A stretch of DNA of 64,000 nucleotides from Volvariella volvacea V23 (lineage: Eukaryota > Basidiomycota > Agaricomycetes > Agaricales > Pluteaceae): the NCBI GenBank assembly GCA_000349905.1, contig KB722737.1, positions 953,327 to 1,017,326 on the forward strand. Direction: 5' to 3'. The translations under genes and the position numbers were made by a program. The stretch's first letter is position 1. Every line of letters begins with the position of its first letter. Positions 12,629-25,461 of this stretch are shown here, piece by piece. A model generated the notes under the pieces. It was not told the origin of the DNA. It saw nothing but the letters and a program-made list of their open reading frames with translations, and ran no database searches.

Positions 12629-14524
12629 ATGCATCCAAATAAATTTCCTTCGCTTTCGCCCACTCCGTCCTCTCATCCTTCCCTCTCCTCCTTCTCCCAG
12701 TCCGCCTCCATGTCCCCGTCCCCAGCAACTCCCAATCCAACCCCCCACCAAGCCACAGCGCTCGCAACCGACCCTCCACCATCCGCACCCGTCCACCACT
12801 CCCCCAATGCCGTCGTGTCGCCCACAGGCATGATCCACGTCCTGGGCTACACACCCACCGAGGGCGAATGCGGGGTGCCCATCACCGTTCGCATTCACTT
12901 CCACCCTGACATCGCCGAAGCCATCTACGTGCGTCTGGTCATTGGGAGCAAGGCTGTCGCCACCAAAGTGAGAGAGCTGCCTGGCACTACCTACGGGAGA
13001 TGGCAACTAGACGCGACCGCTCCACCTCTTGACGACAATACTGCGAGTGCCAAGGTGGTGATCGCCGTCCAGGCTCTTAACGAGTCCGACATCATTCTGG
13101 ACTCCGTCACATTCGGAGAGTTCTCCTATTGGACTCCTCGTAAGTTACCTATTAGAAGTCTGTCGCCCAGCACAGCGCTTATTTGAATGGGCACAGAACC
13201 CGCTACCATTGCCCCTCCTATCGAGTATGGCGTCTCGAAGCATACTCGCAGCAAGGATACCAAGCTGCCTCCCCTCACCACCTCTAATGGCCCGGCTCTC
13301 CGCCGTCGCTCTATCATCCAGCTCGGGTCTCCCACATCCACGTCCACCAAGTCCGCTCGTAGCAAGACTAAGGACCGCAAGACTAAGCTGCATAGACGCC
13401 TTAAATCACAGTCACTCGTTCGCTCCAAGTACGGTCCTAACGGAGAGAACGAAGATCTCTATCTCCAGACACCCATCCTGGAATTGGTCACTCCCTTGTC
13501 CAGTCTATGCGTCGGTTGGACCCCCGTCGAGTTGAACGCAGGTCGGAGACTTGTCAGGTTTGGTAAAATCCAGGAGGGTAGGAGGCTGATCGTTTCCTGC
13601 GAGCCTATACCACAAGAGGATTATTGCGAGTCGGATAGTGTCATCTCGTGCATATATCGGGAGGAGACCAAAAATTGCTTCGTCACTTCCGTCGATATCA
13701 TCTACCTTTTGGAGAGGCTGACGAACGACGAATTCCCTGTGGAGGAGAAGAACCGCATCCGCAGGAACCTGGAGGGTCTTCGCCCCACGACGGTCTCGAA
13801 GCACAAGGTGGGATTCGAGGATTTCTTTCAGAGGATCATGGAGTTTCCGGACCCCAAGCCGAGGAATATTGAAAAGGATTTAAAGGTTTTCGAGTGGACA
13901 CTTCTGGGGCAAGCCTTAGAGAAAATTTTGTCAAAATATGTATGCGTCTCCTTTCCCTCTTCTGCCTCCTCTCCTGCTTCGAATTCGTCTGAGGCCCATC
14001 TACAGTCCATCTATACCTCCCTTCCCGATTCTGGCGATTCGGAGCAGTCTTCCAACGACGGCAATACCTCATCACCGAAGAGCCCCGAGCTCATAGCCCC
14101 AACTGACTACGGGCAACACATCAATTTCCCGGACACGGCTACGAACAACGCCACCGACGCAATGTCGAAATTGGGCGTTTCCCCTGAGACGTCGTTGCTA
14201 TTCACTGCTGATGGCGAAGGACCATATTCTGCAGCTCCATCCGGCATCGTTGGCATATCTCCTGCCTACCTTCACGACCCTAGGGTCCCTCACTGGAGCA
14301 CGGCTGCGGGAGCAGCGGCATCACCCACCGGATTCAAGCCTGATATCGCCTTCGACAACTACGGCAATCTAGCAACGTTTGATACGATTGATTCGGGGGC
14401 GCTTTCGGCGTTTGAGCCGTTTTCGGATCACGCTACCTACTCGTTGCCGTATGATCATTACACCTATCAAGCTGGAATGCAGGATGATACGTTGGCTAGC
14501 ATTGTCGATCCCTCCTACATGTGA
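12629..14524 (+). CDS. Medusa/DUF7082-like developmental transcription regulator
   Basis: Three exons (12629-13139, 13197-13939, 14006-14524) give 590 residues. The first ~65 residues are Ser/Pro-rich; a β-rich domain follows (GMIHVLGYTPTEGECGVPI ... ITVRIHFHP), then a basic linker with RRRSIIQL and RSKTKDRKTKLHRR. A conserved domain spans about residues 270-418 (LYLQTPILELVTPL, then PKPRNIEKDLKVFEWTLLG, ending ILSKY). That last motif is what I associate with the fungal Medusa (MedA)/DUF7082 family, regulators of conidiation and development. The tail is Ser/Asn/Asp-rich and likely disordered. The second intron (66 bp) is a multiple of three, so it could also be retained. The ATG at 12710 is an alternative start. 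Family assignment is from memory of motifs. Confidence 0.75.
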
Positions 14525-17500
14525 TCCCTCCTGGTTCCTTCCTTCGGCTCTCGTCGTCTTGTTGTCACTTGTGTTTAAATTGGAATGTGGATGGATAGAG
14601 TGATTTGTGGATGGATCCGCGCGTCTGCAGTTCCCCCTCCTTTTTTGGTTTGACTTTATCTTCTACGGACTCGAAAATCTTATTGTATGATTCGCATTAT
14701 TGTACTTTACATTCGTTCTCTATTGTCTTTCTCTCCACCCTCGCCCAATCACCTTCTTCATGCTCTCGCACTTGCACTTGGCTTGGCATGTTGTTCTCCG
14801 CTGTTATCCACCTCCTATATGCTGCTCTTTTTGGATTCTTGGGTTCTTCACACTTGTCATCACGGTATCGTACATCCCACATGTCCCATTCTTTTTTTTT
14901 TTTTCCCGTCATCCTCTATCGCTCGCTGGGTCACAATTGTACATTAGCACTGCCTTTCCTACACACTGCCCTTTCTACTCTCCGTATACAAGGTGTACTA
15001 CCATCTCTTTCGTTCTTCGTCCCCACGCCCTCACTAGTCCTTTGGTTTTTCGTTGAATGGTATCTTTATCCCTTCTTCCCCTTCTCCCCTCTCTCCCCTT
15101 GCCCCTGTCCCTTTCCTTTGGCTCTTGACGTAGACTTCCCATTCACCGGAGGACGAAAGAGTCCTCTTTCGGCTTCATACGCACATCTTCCTCCCTTCTT
15201 TTGCACATAGTATCACATTGGCCAACGCTTGCTGGTAGGCTTCCTCGCCTACAAGGCAAATTTCGTACACTGTACAGTTTCGTCACGCACTCTCTCATCC
15301 TACAGTCTTCCAGTATTGTATGTGTCTCGTTACGATTCCTGTGTACTTGTAGTCCATCTCTCTTTCTTGTGTCTTGTTGTACATCTATGCATGCCCTTTT
15401 TTCTCTCTATTCGGTGACACGCACGCGCGGAGCGCTGAAGTGCGGGTGGTATTGAGTCACTGGACCCTTTACGTGTGGCTCAGAGTTTACAATGATATTC
15501 TTCTGCTACTATTCATGACACGCTAGAATACACGATGCTTTCTATCAGAATGTTGTGATTTGATTGACTATTAGATCTTCCATTGCGAGTGGATTTCGGC
15601 ACCCTGGCGTACCACTCCCCGTTGGATAACACTAGAATCAAATCCCATAGTCCCCATGGCTACAACCCCCACTGGCACCGCCATACACATCGTCACCCAT
15701 CGAATGGACTCCTAAACTGCATATCACCCACCCACCACCGCAGGCTTCGAATCAGGACCCGGGGTGTCCAATTCAATTTGTAATTTTAGCAGTACGGTTC
15801 ATCGTTGAGGCTTCTCAGAGTTTAAGTTATAAGCTCAGCTCAGCTCAGCTTAGCGTGCATCCATGATGGAATTCGAAGCCCCCCGAATTTTCCTTGCAGG
15901 ACGCCCGGGAATTTACTTCCTCGTCCTCGGAGGCTCGGAGCGGAGTCAGGAGTCGGAGTCATATATCGTGTGTGTTGGCTATGGACCATGGCGTAGAGCC
16001 CAGTTCAGAGGCCTACTACAGTTCTATTTACCGCGCATGGGATAAACACCAGTACATTTACATGTTAGAAATCTGCCGGTGAACGCACCGTCGGCGGTAT
16101 AAGCCCTACTCGCCCGACTTTCTCCATTCTCGCCGCGCAGCATATTACTGAGCACGGTGAGCCCAAGTTTAGTGCTCTGGCGCGGGCGGGAGCATAACTG
16201 CTGTACTCGTGCTGACCATGGGAGTGCTGCTATTATTACATTCGAGCTATATTGGCCATGGACGTGGCACGCATTCTGGATTTGAATACAATCGGTCTGC
16301 AGCGGCGGCCTGTTTTTTGTAGATAAGTTGGCTGCATTTGGATAACTTGGGTTGAGCGATGGGACTGAGCGCTCGGATCGGGGGACTCGTTCTACCCAAT
16401 GGCATTGGCACACGCATGGGCGGGACCGAGGCCGTATGTTTGATTTTCTGGACTGGAAGGTCGATGATCGGTGTGGGATTCTTGTATGGGTATAGAGCGT
16501 ACTTGGCTGGTGCTTGGACGGTCCGTGAGTTGGAGGACTTCGGATACGAGCGGAAGGCTAGTCGCGCTCGTGAGGTATTCATTAGGGCACGCTCGTTATC
16601 GGTAGTTTTGTTCACGATATCGGTGATGGCGGCGCCCCGACGTCCTGGATCCGAATCCTTACCTCCACTGGCTCGAGATAGCCAAGACAGTATCTCGGAC
16701 GACGCAACACAAGCCAAGTCGAGCAGTTTCCAGCTGCAGCCGGTAGGCAGAGGGCATTTGGACTTGCAGCAACTCTCAAGTCGAAAGTCTATTTAGGCGT
16801 TTTGCAGATCTTGCAAACTTACGTACAAGCGATCCTGAAAATTCCCACCCCACTTCTCGCCTTTTTCCTCAAGTTCAAAAGTCCATCCTGGCCAAGTCCA
16901 CCGCTTGACGGTTTGATTCCGGTGGTAAGGCTAGCAAACCGCCCACGGCTACTTGGACAGGTAATTATAGCAATGTGTGATCCGTTGATGCCCCGGTTTT
17001 CACCCCAGCGCCCCACTTTTCGCTCATCTGGCTTTGTCTCAATGCCTTGCCGAGTTCTGCATGCGTCGCATGGTTCTTGGGCTTCGGGATGAGGTCGTGT
17101 TTTGGCTCAGTTAAACCCGACCTCGTTGTGCGTGTTCAAATGGTAGTAGAGCTATCCTGCTCTTTACTGTATCTTGACATGCTGCAGGTCTTTCAATTAT
17201 TCGCACAAATGGCCGACATCTAGGTCGCTCTATGTCTTCACAACTAGATCGACGAAAAGACGTGCAAATGATGAAGCATAACTCTCGGACCTGTTAGTCT
17301 ATGGAATACAACATCAACAGATCGAACTTAGAGAATGGCCCTGATAAAATCCTGGGTCGATTAAATTGAAATAAGGGCTGAATAGCTGGGAAGCCTAGAT
17401 GATGCACGACAACCTAGATGGAATATTGTCTGCTAAAATCATTTAGCGGTCTGGAGGTGAATATTTCAGAATGAGCGTAGCCTGACGGAATGCCATTGAC

Positions 17501-17860
17501 CATGTGCGCGTCATTTAGACCCTGTGACTCTGTAGGAGAGGCGATCCATTTCTCTCTACTCTATGGACCCTCTTGCGAAAATATCCGACCAGTTGGAATA
17601 CTACTATTCGCTTTCGTGATCCCGAAGGATTGTAGATAAGTAGTCAAAGCCTTTTGTGGCTCCAAATGGGATTCTCCTGCGAGAAAATGATATTACTTCA
17701 AAATACCTACCGCTTGGCACCGCACCCAAGAAAAAAGCGGAAGCGCTCTATACGAAACTGAACGCGTCGATGATCTTCGCCATTGGCCATTGTTCCTGAT
17801 TTCCTGGTTTGTGCACTTCCCATCATCACTGGTGAGATATCTTGCATTTTATATTGGCCC
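14525..17860. other. gene-poor interval with strongly pyrimidine-rich top strand at its start
   Basis: From about 14525 to 15420 the + strand is dominated by C and T, with runs such as a 13-T tract near 14893-14905. Open frames in it (one of 201 codons) look like translated CT-rich DNA and I read this as 3' UTR and downstream spacer. At 15833-15850 there is a short GCTCA tandem (AGCTCAGCTCAGCTCAGC). From 16359 to 16796 two opposed open frames overlap; see the separate entry. The rest holds nothing I can name. Confidence 0.5.
16359..16796 (+). other. doubtful open frame of 145 codons
   Basis: The frame opens MGLSARIGGLVLPNG and contains a hydrophobic stretch (VCLIFWTGRSMIGVGFLYGY) and a polar Ser-rich end. 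An equally long frame (156 codons) runs on the opposite strand from 16717 to 16247. Neither has introns with family support or a recognisable motif, so at most one is real and both may be chance. Confidence 0.15.
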
Positions 17861-17869
17861 ATAAATTAC

Positions 17870-18197
17870 GCTAAGCTATTTCTATACGCAGAGCACTGAC
17901 AACACGTCCTAGCTCCCTAGCATAGGAAGTCGAGAAACCCTGCTTCTTTCATGTTGTTCTTGAAATTTGCGACCCCGGTTATCCCGCTAACTCCATATGC
18001 ATAGGAGCGGCTCAGGTCTGGAAACAATGCTAGACGTTCAGGGCTTCTAATCCACAGTGTACTTCGTCCTATATAAATCCTTCCGCGCTTCCTCAAGAGA
18101 CTCACTCTCCGAGAATCCTTGCTTTCACCTTGGGTCCGGTATCCTCTGCTGGTCCAATCCATACGACCAGAACGCTAAACTTGAATACGAAGGCCCC
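17870..18197 (+). promoter_or_regulatory. promoter of transporter copy A (shared with copies B and C)
   Basis: A TATATAAA box lies at 18070-18077, 128 bp before the ATG at 18198. Upstream are elements also found before copies B and C: GCTAAGCTATTTCTATACGCAGAG near 17870-17893 (related in all three), a CTTCTTTCATGTTGTTCTTG-like stretch, and CTCCATATGC at 17991-18000. The CATATG core is a palindrome. The block shows that the duplication included the regulatory region. Confidence 0.65.
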
Positions 18198-20674
18198 ATG
18201 GCGCATAAGCGTGGTGATGAGAAGGCACCAGTTTTATTCGAGGACCAGTCGACGGATGAGAAGGGCGGTGAATTCCCTCTAGATGTAAGCGAGGCTGAAC
18301 AGAGACAAGTGTAGAGAAAGATGGATTGGAATATTGTTCCCTTTGTGTCTCTGCTATACCTGTTGTCTCTCCTGTAAGTGAATTAGCCCGTATGTTTCCT
18401 GGTGTAGGATGTGCTGATGGTGTGGACAGTGATCGCGCCAACATTGGTATGTTTGATTCGAAGTCGAGGAAGGATTTAATTATAATTTTTAGGCAACGCG
18501 AGGATTGCTGGAATGACAGAAGATGCCGAGCTCTACGGCTTGAGATATAACATTGTGAGTTACGTCGTAGGGAGTGCATGCATTGTTTGACGAGCATCGT
18601 CAGATTGCTGCCGCTTTCTTTGTACGTCCATCGTCCATGCTTCATATGCGTGGTTTCTCACTGGCATTCGAGTGTGCCTTAGATACCATACGCTCTATTC
18701 GAAGTTCCATCGTTAGTCTATAAGCGTATTCGTTAGTCAGAAAGCTAAGTACACAACAGGAATATCGCCCTCAAGCTCATTCGACCATCCCGATGGAGTA
18801 AGGCAAAACCTACCAATTCCGACTTTGCGAAAACTGATCAACTTCTCTCGCAGTCCCATCCATCATGGTCGCGTGGGGTGAGTTGCTCGTGGATGTCCAG
18901 GTTTATTAGTTATGAACAGTGATCCGTTTCTCTCGCGTCCATTACGCTTGGTGATGACATTCATGTGCTTCTGCCACAACTACGAAGGACTACTCGCGTA
19001 CGAGAACTCCCACAGCCACTTGTTTCAATGCTTACCTTACAGATACAGAGCACGCGTCTTCTTAGGCATAACTGAAGCAGGTTTATTCCCTGGTGTAAGA
19101 ATACTTCTTGTTGATTCATGCACAGAGACTCACGCGAAGCAGGTCACATTCTACCTTTCTTTGTAATATCGTCGAAGGGATGTAACCGCCCGTATTTCAC
19201 TATTCTTTTCTGCGGCAACTCTCGCTGGCGCTTTTGGTGGTATTTTAGCGTAAGTGTATGCTCTCTCTGTTACCAAGTTATCCTGAATTAGGCTGCCAGT
19301 TACGGTATCGAGCGTATGAACGGTCTTGGTGGCTTACACGGATGGCAATGGATTGTGAGTGCTTTCTACTAGTAAATCCTCTACTTTGATAATGTATGAA
19401 GTTTTGCATCGAAGGAATTGGTAAAACGCCTCGCGCCTTCTAGACGTACGCATTAAATTCACTTCTAATCTCCCAGTGACGGTCTTGGTTGCTTTTATTG
19501 CGTTCTTCTACATGCACGATGTGAGCAAATACATTCCACGTCCTTGTAGAAATTATTGAACACTAACGATGTCAACAGTACCCCGAAACTGCAAGATTCT
19601 TAAACGACAGGGAGAGAGTTATCCTCGTCAATATGCTCAAGGAGGATCAACAAGGACTTGCAACCCACTACGAGCACAAATTCGTATGGCAAGCTATGAC
19701 AGATTACAAGACCTACGTCCAAGTCGCAATCTATATCGGCTTACTTGTTCCTGTATATGCCGTTGCTCTCTTCACCCCAACAATCGTCCGGGCACTTGGT
19801 AAGCACGTACTAATACTATACTTGTTTCTTTCTTACCCATTGTCTTCTCAGGATATAGTGCTGCTGATGCCCAGCTTATGAGCACCCCACCTTTTGTCGC
19901 AGGCTGTATTGCCACAATTGCCGGTGAGCGCTGACCAATCGCACTACAAATTATACACTGACGGGGATCCCTAGCTGATATTGCCTCTGACCGCCTCAAC
20001 CTTCGGGGACCCTTTGTCGTCGGTCCTGCTCTCATCTCCTTGATTGGTTATATCATCCTATACACTCAGACCCGACCTGGTGTGGCGTATGCTGGTGCTA
20101 TCTTGGCTGCTCTTGGAATATGCCCTGCAATTCCTATTGCCGTAACATGGGCGGGGTCTATGGCCGGTGGTGATGTAAGAAAAGGTATGCTAGTTCCCTT
20201 GATATGCGGCCATTTCATCGACTCATGTTTATAGGCGTGGTGCTAGCCATGGTCAGGTATGGGAAACCTGGGAGGGTAAGCGTCCATATGTCCTTAATTG
20301 TGAAAAGTGCTCATTGCAGCTAAAGTATCTGCTCCTCGTTCATATATTTCGGCCCCCCTCGCTTCCTCGTTGGGCATGCAACCATGATGGTATTCTTGTG
20401 TCTCGCGTTCGTGATTTACCCGCTTTTGGTACCAACCGACTACTTCAACGTCTCTCTTCACAGCATCGCCTCTAGTTGCTTCGCGATGTGGAATTATAAC
20501 CATCTTAATAAAAAGAAGGAAGCACTTTATATACGTGAGGGGATTGATGACTCCCGCAAGCATGAGTTCACAAATATGGGAAGTGAAAGTCCGCTGTTCC
20601 GGTAAGTCATTGATATCCATAAGTCCTTGAATCACAGGTCGTTCACGTTATTCGATCCAAGGTATACGCTGTAA
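18198..20674 (+). pseudogene. Dal5-type MFS transporter, copy A, inactivated
   Basis: The gene has the same exon order as copies B and C and opens MAHKRGDEKAPVLFED, but carries several lesions. There is an in-frame TAG at 18312-18314, where the other copies have a sense codon before RKMDW. A splice acceptor is lost at 18944-18945 (AC where B and C have AG). A TAA at 19164-19166 replaces the Trp codon of the LWYRRRD motif. Two bases are missing near 20254, in the segment coding MVIGIGNLGG, and shift the frame. Much of the rest still reads well, including YPETARFL, MLKEDQQGLATHYEH and the terminal SESPLFRYTL with TAA 20672-20674, so the decay is recent. Anion:cation symporter (Dal5) transporters carry allantoate, nicotinate, pantothenate and similar organic anions. 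Sequence and splice sites make it closest to copy C. Confidence 0.88.
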
Positions 20675-22659
20675 GAACTCCGTCAAATAGTGATTATACC
20701 ATTTAAGATCGGCAGCCTTTTGGGGAGTATTGAACTTAGCTTCCATCTTATGTTGTATATTCATATTTCGAGCCGAATACTTGCATTCTTAATATACTAT
20801 CGTACGTGTTACCTCGTTCGTTTTGTGCGTATGTATTTGATAATATTGATAACACGTCGCACATCGAGTGCGCAGCATAAAGTCAGCACTCGAGGCAGAC
20901 CTCCAAGCATAATTGGCCATTCAGGCGAGAGCCACTTCCTTCCCCGATTGAATCCAATGGATTCGGACCCACTATAAGGCCATGTCATGGACCCCAATGC
21001 TTCATGATGAGGCAGGTATGTGCGCTGGGGTTCTTTGCCCTGCCCGCTTTCGCAGAGATTTCGGGCACGAAACCTTTGTGCTCGAGGTCGGGACAGGTTG
21101 ATGTCGCTTCTCGCTTACCGAGTACTGAATGAGGCGTCAACTTGCAGCGCTTGCACTATAGCTGAATGAGTTAGAGTACTGGCAAGGTGCTACCCCGGGT
21201 TTTTCTGATGAGTATTTGACCCGTTCCGGGAGGATTCTGAACATATAGAGCAGAGGTCATGACGGTGGAAGTAGTGGTGCTGGTTCATCATATTAATAGT
21301 GTCGTGAAATGTAGTGGTTTGTACGCGAGGTTCAGAGCCCTGGAGTCCGTCAGATCGGACAAGTAAAGAACATGGTACGAATCGGCAGACGCTCCTCAAA
21401 TTAAAATAACGATGCCAGCATGATAAGATGGGAATTGTCGTGATGTAGGTCAGTTGACTTTATAGAAGAGGAAATACCTAGAGACTGCTATCACTCTACT
21501 ATCGTTTTGGGCGCAGCTGGCGATATCTGAGTTGAATTTGAATTTTGAAAGCATATTTGCACTAACTTTTTTAGGTCGATTTTCCCACCCCGCTTTTACG
21601 CCCTCGCCCCAGATCGTGATCCGTTGATTCTTGATTGTTGTGGTTTCCAGACAGACCAATAAGGCTGTTGAAGCCAAGTGATAATTTGACAAGAAAATGT
21701 TGCAGATCGATCAAATCAACTCTCTCATCGGAACATATTGCTTGGTACAATTGATTTTTGTCGAGTTTGCCCTTCTCTCGCTCATTTCTTGCCTCCCTTC
21801 AAAGGCTTCTCCGGCCGCACTATGCAATATTGCCGCTGGTAATCGATCCCAGGCGGTGGTATTTGGAACCACTGCTTTAGGAGGTTGTAATGCAGCGGAG
21901 CACCCGAGTTGGACAGAGAGGATGAACACTGGGCATCCTCATCTCCGTCGGTCCTCCTGATCAGACGCAAGTTTTCGACCGCCTGTCAAGTTGACAGATG
22001 CCCTGGGTCTTCTGCCAGGTCCTTCCATTGCCAGGTCGACAGTTGTAGTGTAGATGGAGTAACTGATCACGCGCAAGGTCAACGTAGACCGTAGTTGACA
22101 CAACCGAACTTGGTAAGTAACCTTTTTATCGCGGTTCTCGTGTTGATGGAACTGTAATGGAGATAGCATCATGGAAGTGCGATATCCTACATGGGATATC
22201 GGCTAATCGAAATGATGTCGCGGTCTTCAGGTGGATCATTCGTTGCCTGAAAGAATACATTCAGGTGTGTTCTTCTTCAGGAATTGCTCGCGTTGGCCAT
22301 GTGCCCGTGCTTCAAGTACGAATGACCCTAACGATTTGACATTACTCCTTACGCTTTATGAATCCCATAGACAGGTCGATTATCTGCTTTTCCTTCTTGT
22401 AACAAGGAGATCCGGAAGCAGTCGCGATCATCGGGCGAAGCGGTCCGTCATAACATCTGACATGGTTCTCCACAATAAGTGGATGATAGCCAACATATTG
22501 GTTCAATACTGGGCGCAAGAAGAGCGCCACCTGCCTTACAACGGGTCAACAATCTTCACCGCTAGCCGGATGAGGGGTAATCATCTCCAGCCGTTGCACT
22601 CCTAGTTGGGGATTCGTATGTTTTACCAGTGAGGCACTTCGCGTCTTCGTTGACCCGCT
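20675..22659. other. spacer between transporter copies A and B
   Basis: No spliced gene was recognised. A 42-codon frame at 21004-21132 opens MMRQVCALGFFALPAFAEI, which looks like a signal peptide, but it has no other support. A frame of 124 codons at 22231-22605 is of no known family. Confidence 0.45.
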
Positions 22660-23028
22660 CAATATGCTAAACCATTTCTATGCACAGAGTATGTATCAAC
22701 CTTGCCCTTGGGAGTTGAGAGGCACAGCTTCTTTCATATTGCAATTGCAATGTTGTGACCCCGCAGAAAATCATCGTGTGGCTCCTCCTCTTTACTCCAT
22801 ATGCCCGGAAGCGATTCGGCTCGCGAAAACGCCGACTGGGGTTGCGTTTAGCGCTTCTAGTCTGCAGGGTGCTTCCTCCTATATAAACGCCTCTGTGCTT
22901 CTTCACCCAACCCATCCCTCGGGAATTCTCTCGTGGTCCTCCCTCGTATACGAACGCGGTAACTCCCCTCTTCTGCACAATTAAAAATACTCTTTCCACT
23001 GGGACACCGATAATTGAAGACGACAATC
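22660..23028 (+). promoter_or_regulatory. promoter of transporter copy B
   Basis: TATATAAA lies at 22880-22887, 149 bp before the ATG. CTCCATATGC is at 22795-22804, and the CATTTCTATGCACAGAG stretch at about 22673-22689 matches the region upstream of copy C. Spacing and order of these elements follow copy A. Confidence 0.65.
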
Positions 23029-25461
23029 ATGACGTATAGCAACAACGAGAAGGCACAAGAATCATTCGATGAACAGGTCACGTCTTATGAGAAGAGTGGT
23101 GAAGCCCCGTTGGATGTCACTGAGGCCGAAAGGAAGAAGGTCCTGAGGAAGATGGACTGGCACATCCTACCCTTTGTGTCGTTGTTGTATTTGCTGTCTT
23201 TCCTGTGAGTGAAGTCGTTCATATGCCGTATATGCTGGACAGCAGTTGACCACTTATGCAGTGATCGTGCTAACATTGGTAGGCGGACCTCGACTTCAAA
23301 GTCCCCAAGTCTTGGATGCTCATCTATATTGACAGGGAATGCGAGAATTGCGGGTATGGGTGAAGATGCCAATCTGTATGGACTGAGATACAATGTGGTA
23401 AGTTGCCCTGCTACAGGAAAACCTAACGCCCCGCTGATAACCATCACTAGATTGCCGCCGTATTCTTTGTACGTATCTCATTTCGGGTACGTCCCACAAG
23501 ATGTCTTATCATTCGGCACCTAGATACCTTATGCACTAGCTGAAGTACCGTCGTAAGTCAACATGAATGCTCGTACGACTTGGGGATGCTGATCCATCCA
23601 CAGAAACATTGCACTCAAACTCATCCGACCTTCTCGATGGAGTAAGACTAAATTCTAATTCTAACTTGGCACCATCTGATCAACTCCTGTTAATTCGCAT
23701 CGGTCCAGTCCCATCCATCATGGTTGCATGGGGTAAGTCGAGAACTTCTCCATTTTATCAGTTATGGCAACTGGCATGTGCTCCTTTATTTTAACCAGGT
23801 TTGGTGATGACGCTTATGTGCCTCTGCCATAATTACGAAGGATTGATTGCGTACGGCTTTGGGCTTACTTTGCTCTTATCATCTACTAACTCGGTCAACG
23901 TAGTGCGCGTGTCTTCTTGGGTTTGACTGAGGCTGGTCTGTTCCCTGGCGTAAGTCCGCATATATGTGATGTAATTACAGGTATTGAGGATGCGGACAGA
24001 TTACATTCTATCTTTCCCTGTGGTACCGCCGAAGAGATGTCGCCGCTCGCATTGCATTGTTCTTCTCAGCGGCAACTGTTGCCGGTGCTTTCGGTGGTTT
24101 GTTGGCGTAAGTACCTTAGCCGTGTCCCTACACACTGTGCTTATTCTACTTTTAGTTATGGTATTGAACATATGGATGGCATTGCTGGTTTGCACGGATG
24201 GCAATGGATTGTAAGTGCTCCGCAGAAGCTGTGCTTCCAAGCTAACATTCCTGCATAGTTCTGCCTTGAGGGAATTGGTAACTCACCTACCGCCTCCATC
24301 TAAATAATCCTAACCGTTTCACGCTCTTCAGCTACCGTCATAGTTGCCGTCGTTGCCTATTTCTATATGCATGACGTGAGTGCAATGCTGGCTTTGATCA
24401 CGCCATGAACTAAGGCTGTAACAGTATCCCGAAACTGCCAGATTTTTAAATCCGAGAGAAAAGGCTGTCGTTATTAGCATGCTCAAGGAGGACCAACAAG
24501 GACTTGCGACCCACTATGAGCACAGATTTGTTTGGCAAGCCATGACTGATTATAAGACCTACATTCAAGTTGGGATCTATATTGGTCTTCTCATTCCCGT
24601 CTATGCTATTGCTCTTTTTACCCCCACCATTGTCAGGGAACTCGGTACGATATTTACTAGAACCGCCTTGGCATGCCTCTAATATCGTCGCTTCGCTTCA
24701 CAGGATACAGCGCCGCCAGGGCACAACTCATGAGCATCCCACCATTCGCAGCTGGATGTATAGCTACGATTGCAGGTAATACATTATCAAGGTCAAACCA
24801 TTTGCGTTGCTGACAGAACCGCTAGTCGGTATCACTTCTGATCGCCTCAACCGTCGGGGACCATTTATTATCGGCTCTTGCCTCGTTTCCTTGATCGGCT
24901 ACATCGTTCTTTATACTCAAACTCGACCCGGTGCATCTTACGTGGGTGCAATCCTGGCTGCTGTCGGTGTATATCCTTGCATCGCTGTTGACCTGGCCTG
25001 GGCCGGGTCTGCAGCTGGAGGTGATGTCCGCAAAGGTGTAGTCCTTGCTATGGTCATTGGTATCGGAAACCTCGGAGGGTAAGAATTCACCAGCCCCCGT
25101 CTGGAAGAGTGCTTATGTCGGCTGTAGCATCTGCTCGTCGTTCATTTATTTCGGCCCTCCCCGCTTCTTTGTCGGTCACGCGACTATGATGGCATGCTTG
25201 AGTCTTTCGTGAGTGATATCCTGCTTCTAAGGATGCCCAATGCTTAAGCTCCATTTAAAGCATTACCTTGAGCTGCTTCGCAATGTGGGACTACAACCGC
25301 CTTAACAAAAAGAAGGAGGCTCTATGTCAACGCGAAGGCATCGACATCTCTCGTAGAGAAGAGTTCGTAAACATGGGCAGTGAAAGTCCATTGTTCAGGT
25401 AAGTCCCTCCTCCATCAGTTCACTCATGTCGCTCATGAAATGAACTAGATACACGCTCTGA
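23029..25461 (+). CDS. Dal5-type (anion:cation symporter) MFS transporter, copy B, intact
   Basis: Many short GT-AG introns separate exons that join to about 487 residues, ending TGA 25459-25461. After a ~45-residue polar cytoplasmic N-terminus come RKMDWHILPFVSLLYLLSFL (first membrane helix), DRANIGNARIAGM, VFFIPYALAEVPSN, ARVFLGLTEAGLFPG and LSLWYRRRD, all signatures of the allantoate/tartrate/pantothenate permease family. A central loop (MLKEDQQGLATHYEHRFVW) precedes the second six-helix half, with SDRLNRRGPFIIG and GGDVRKGVVLAMVIGIGN. The product is a plasma-membrane importer of a small organic anion coupled to protons; the substrate cannot be told from sequence. No stop or frame break was found, unlike copy A. 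Confidence 0.92.

Noticed and set aside
11717..13006. 429-codon minus-strand frame over MED27 and the start of the Medusa-like gene
   Set aside because: Antisense of two better supported spliced genes; its translation has no domain features.
14605..15210. 201-codon plus-strand frame after the Medusa-like gene
   Set aside because: Composition is that of translated CT-rich DNA (Ser, Phe, Leu, Pro); no motif, lies in a likely 3' UTR.
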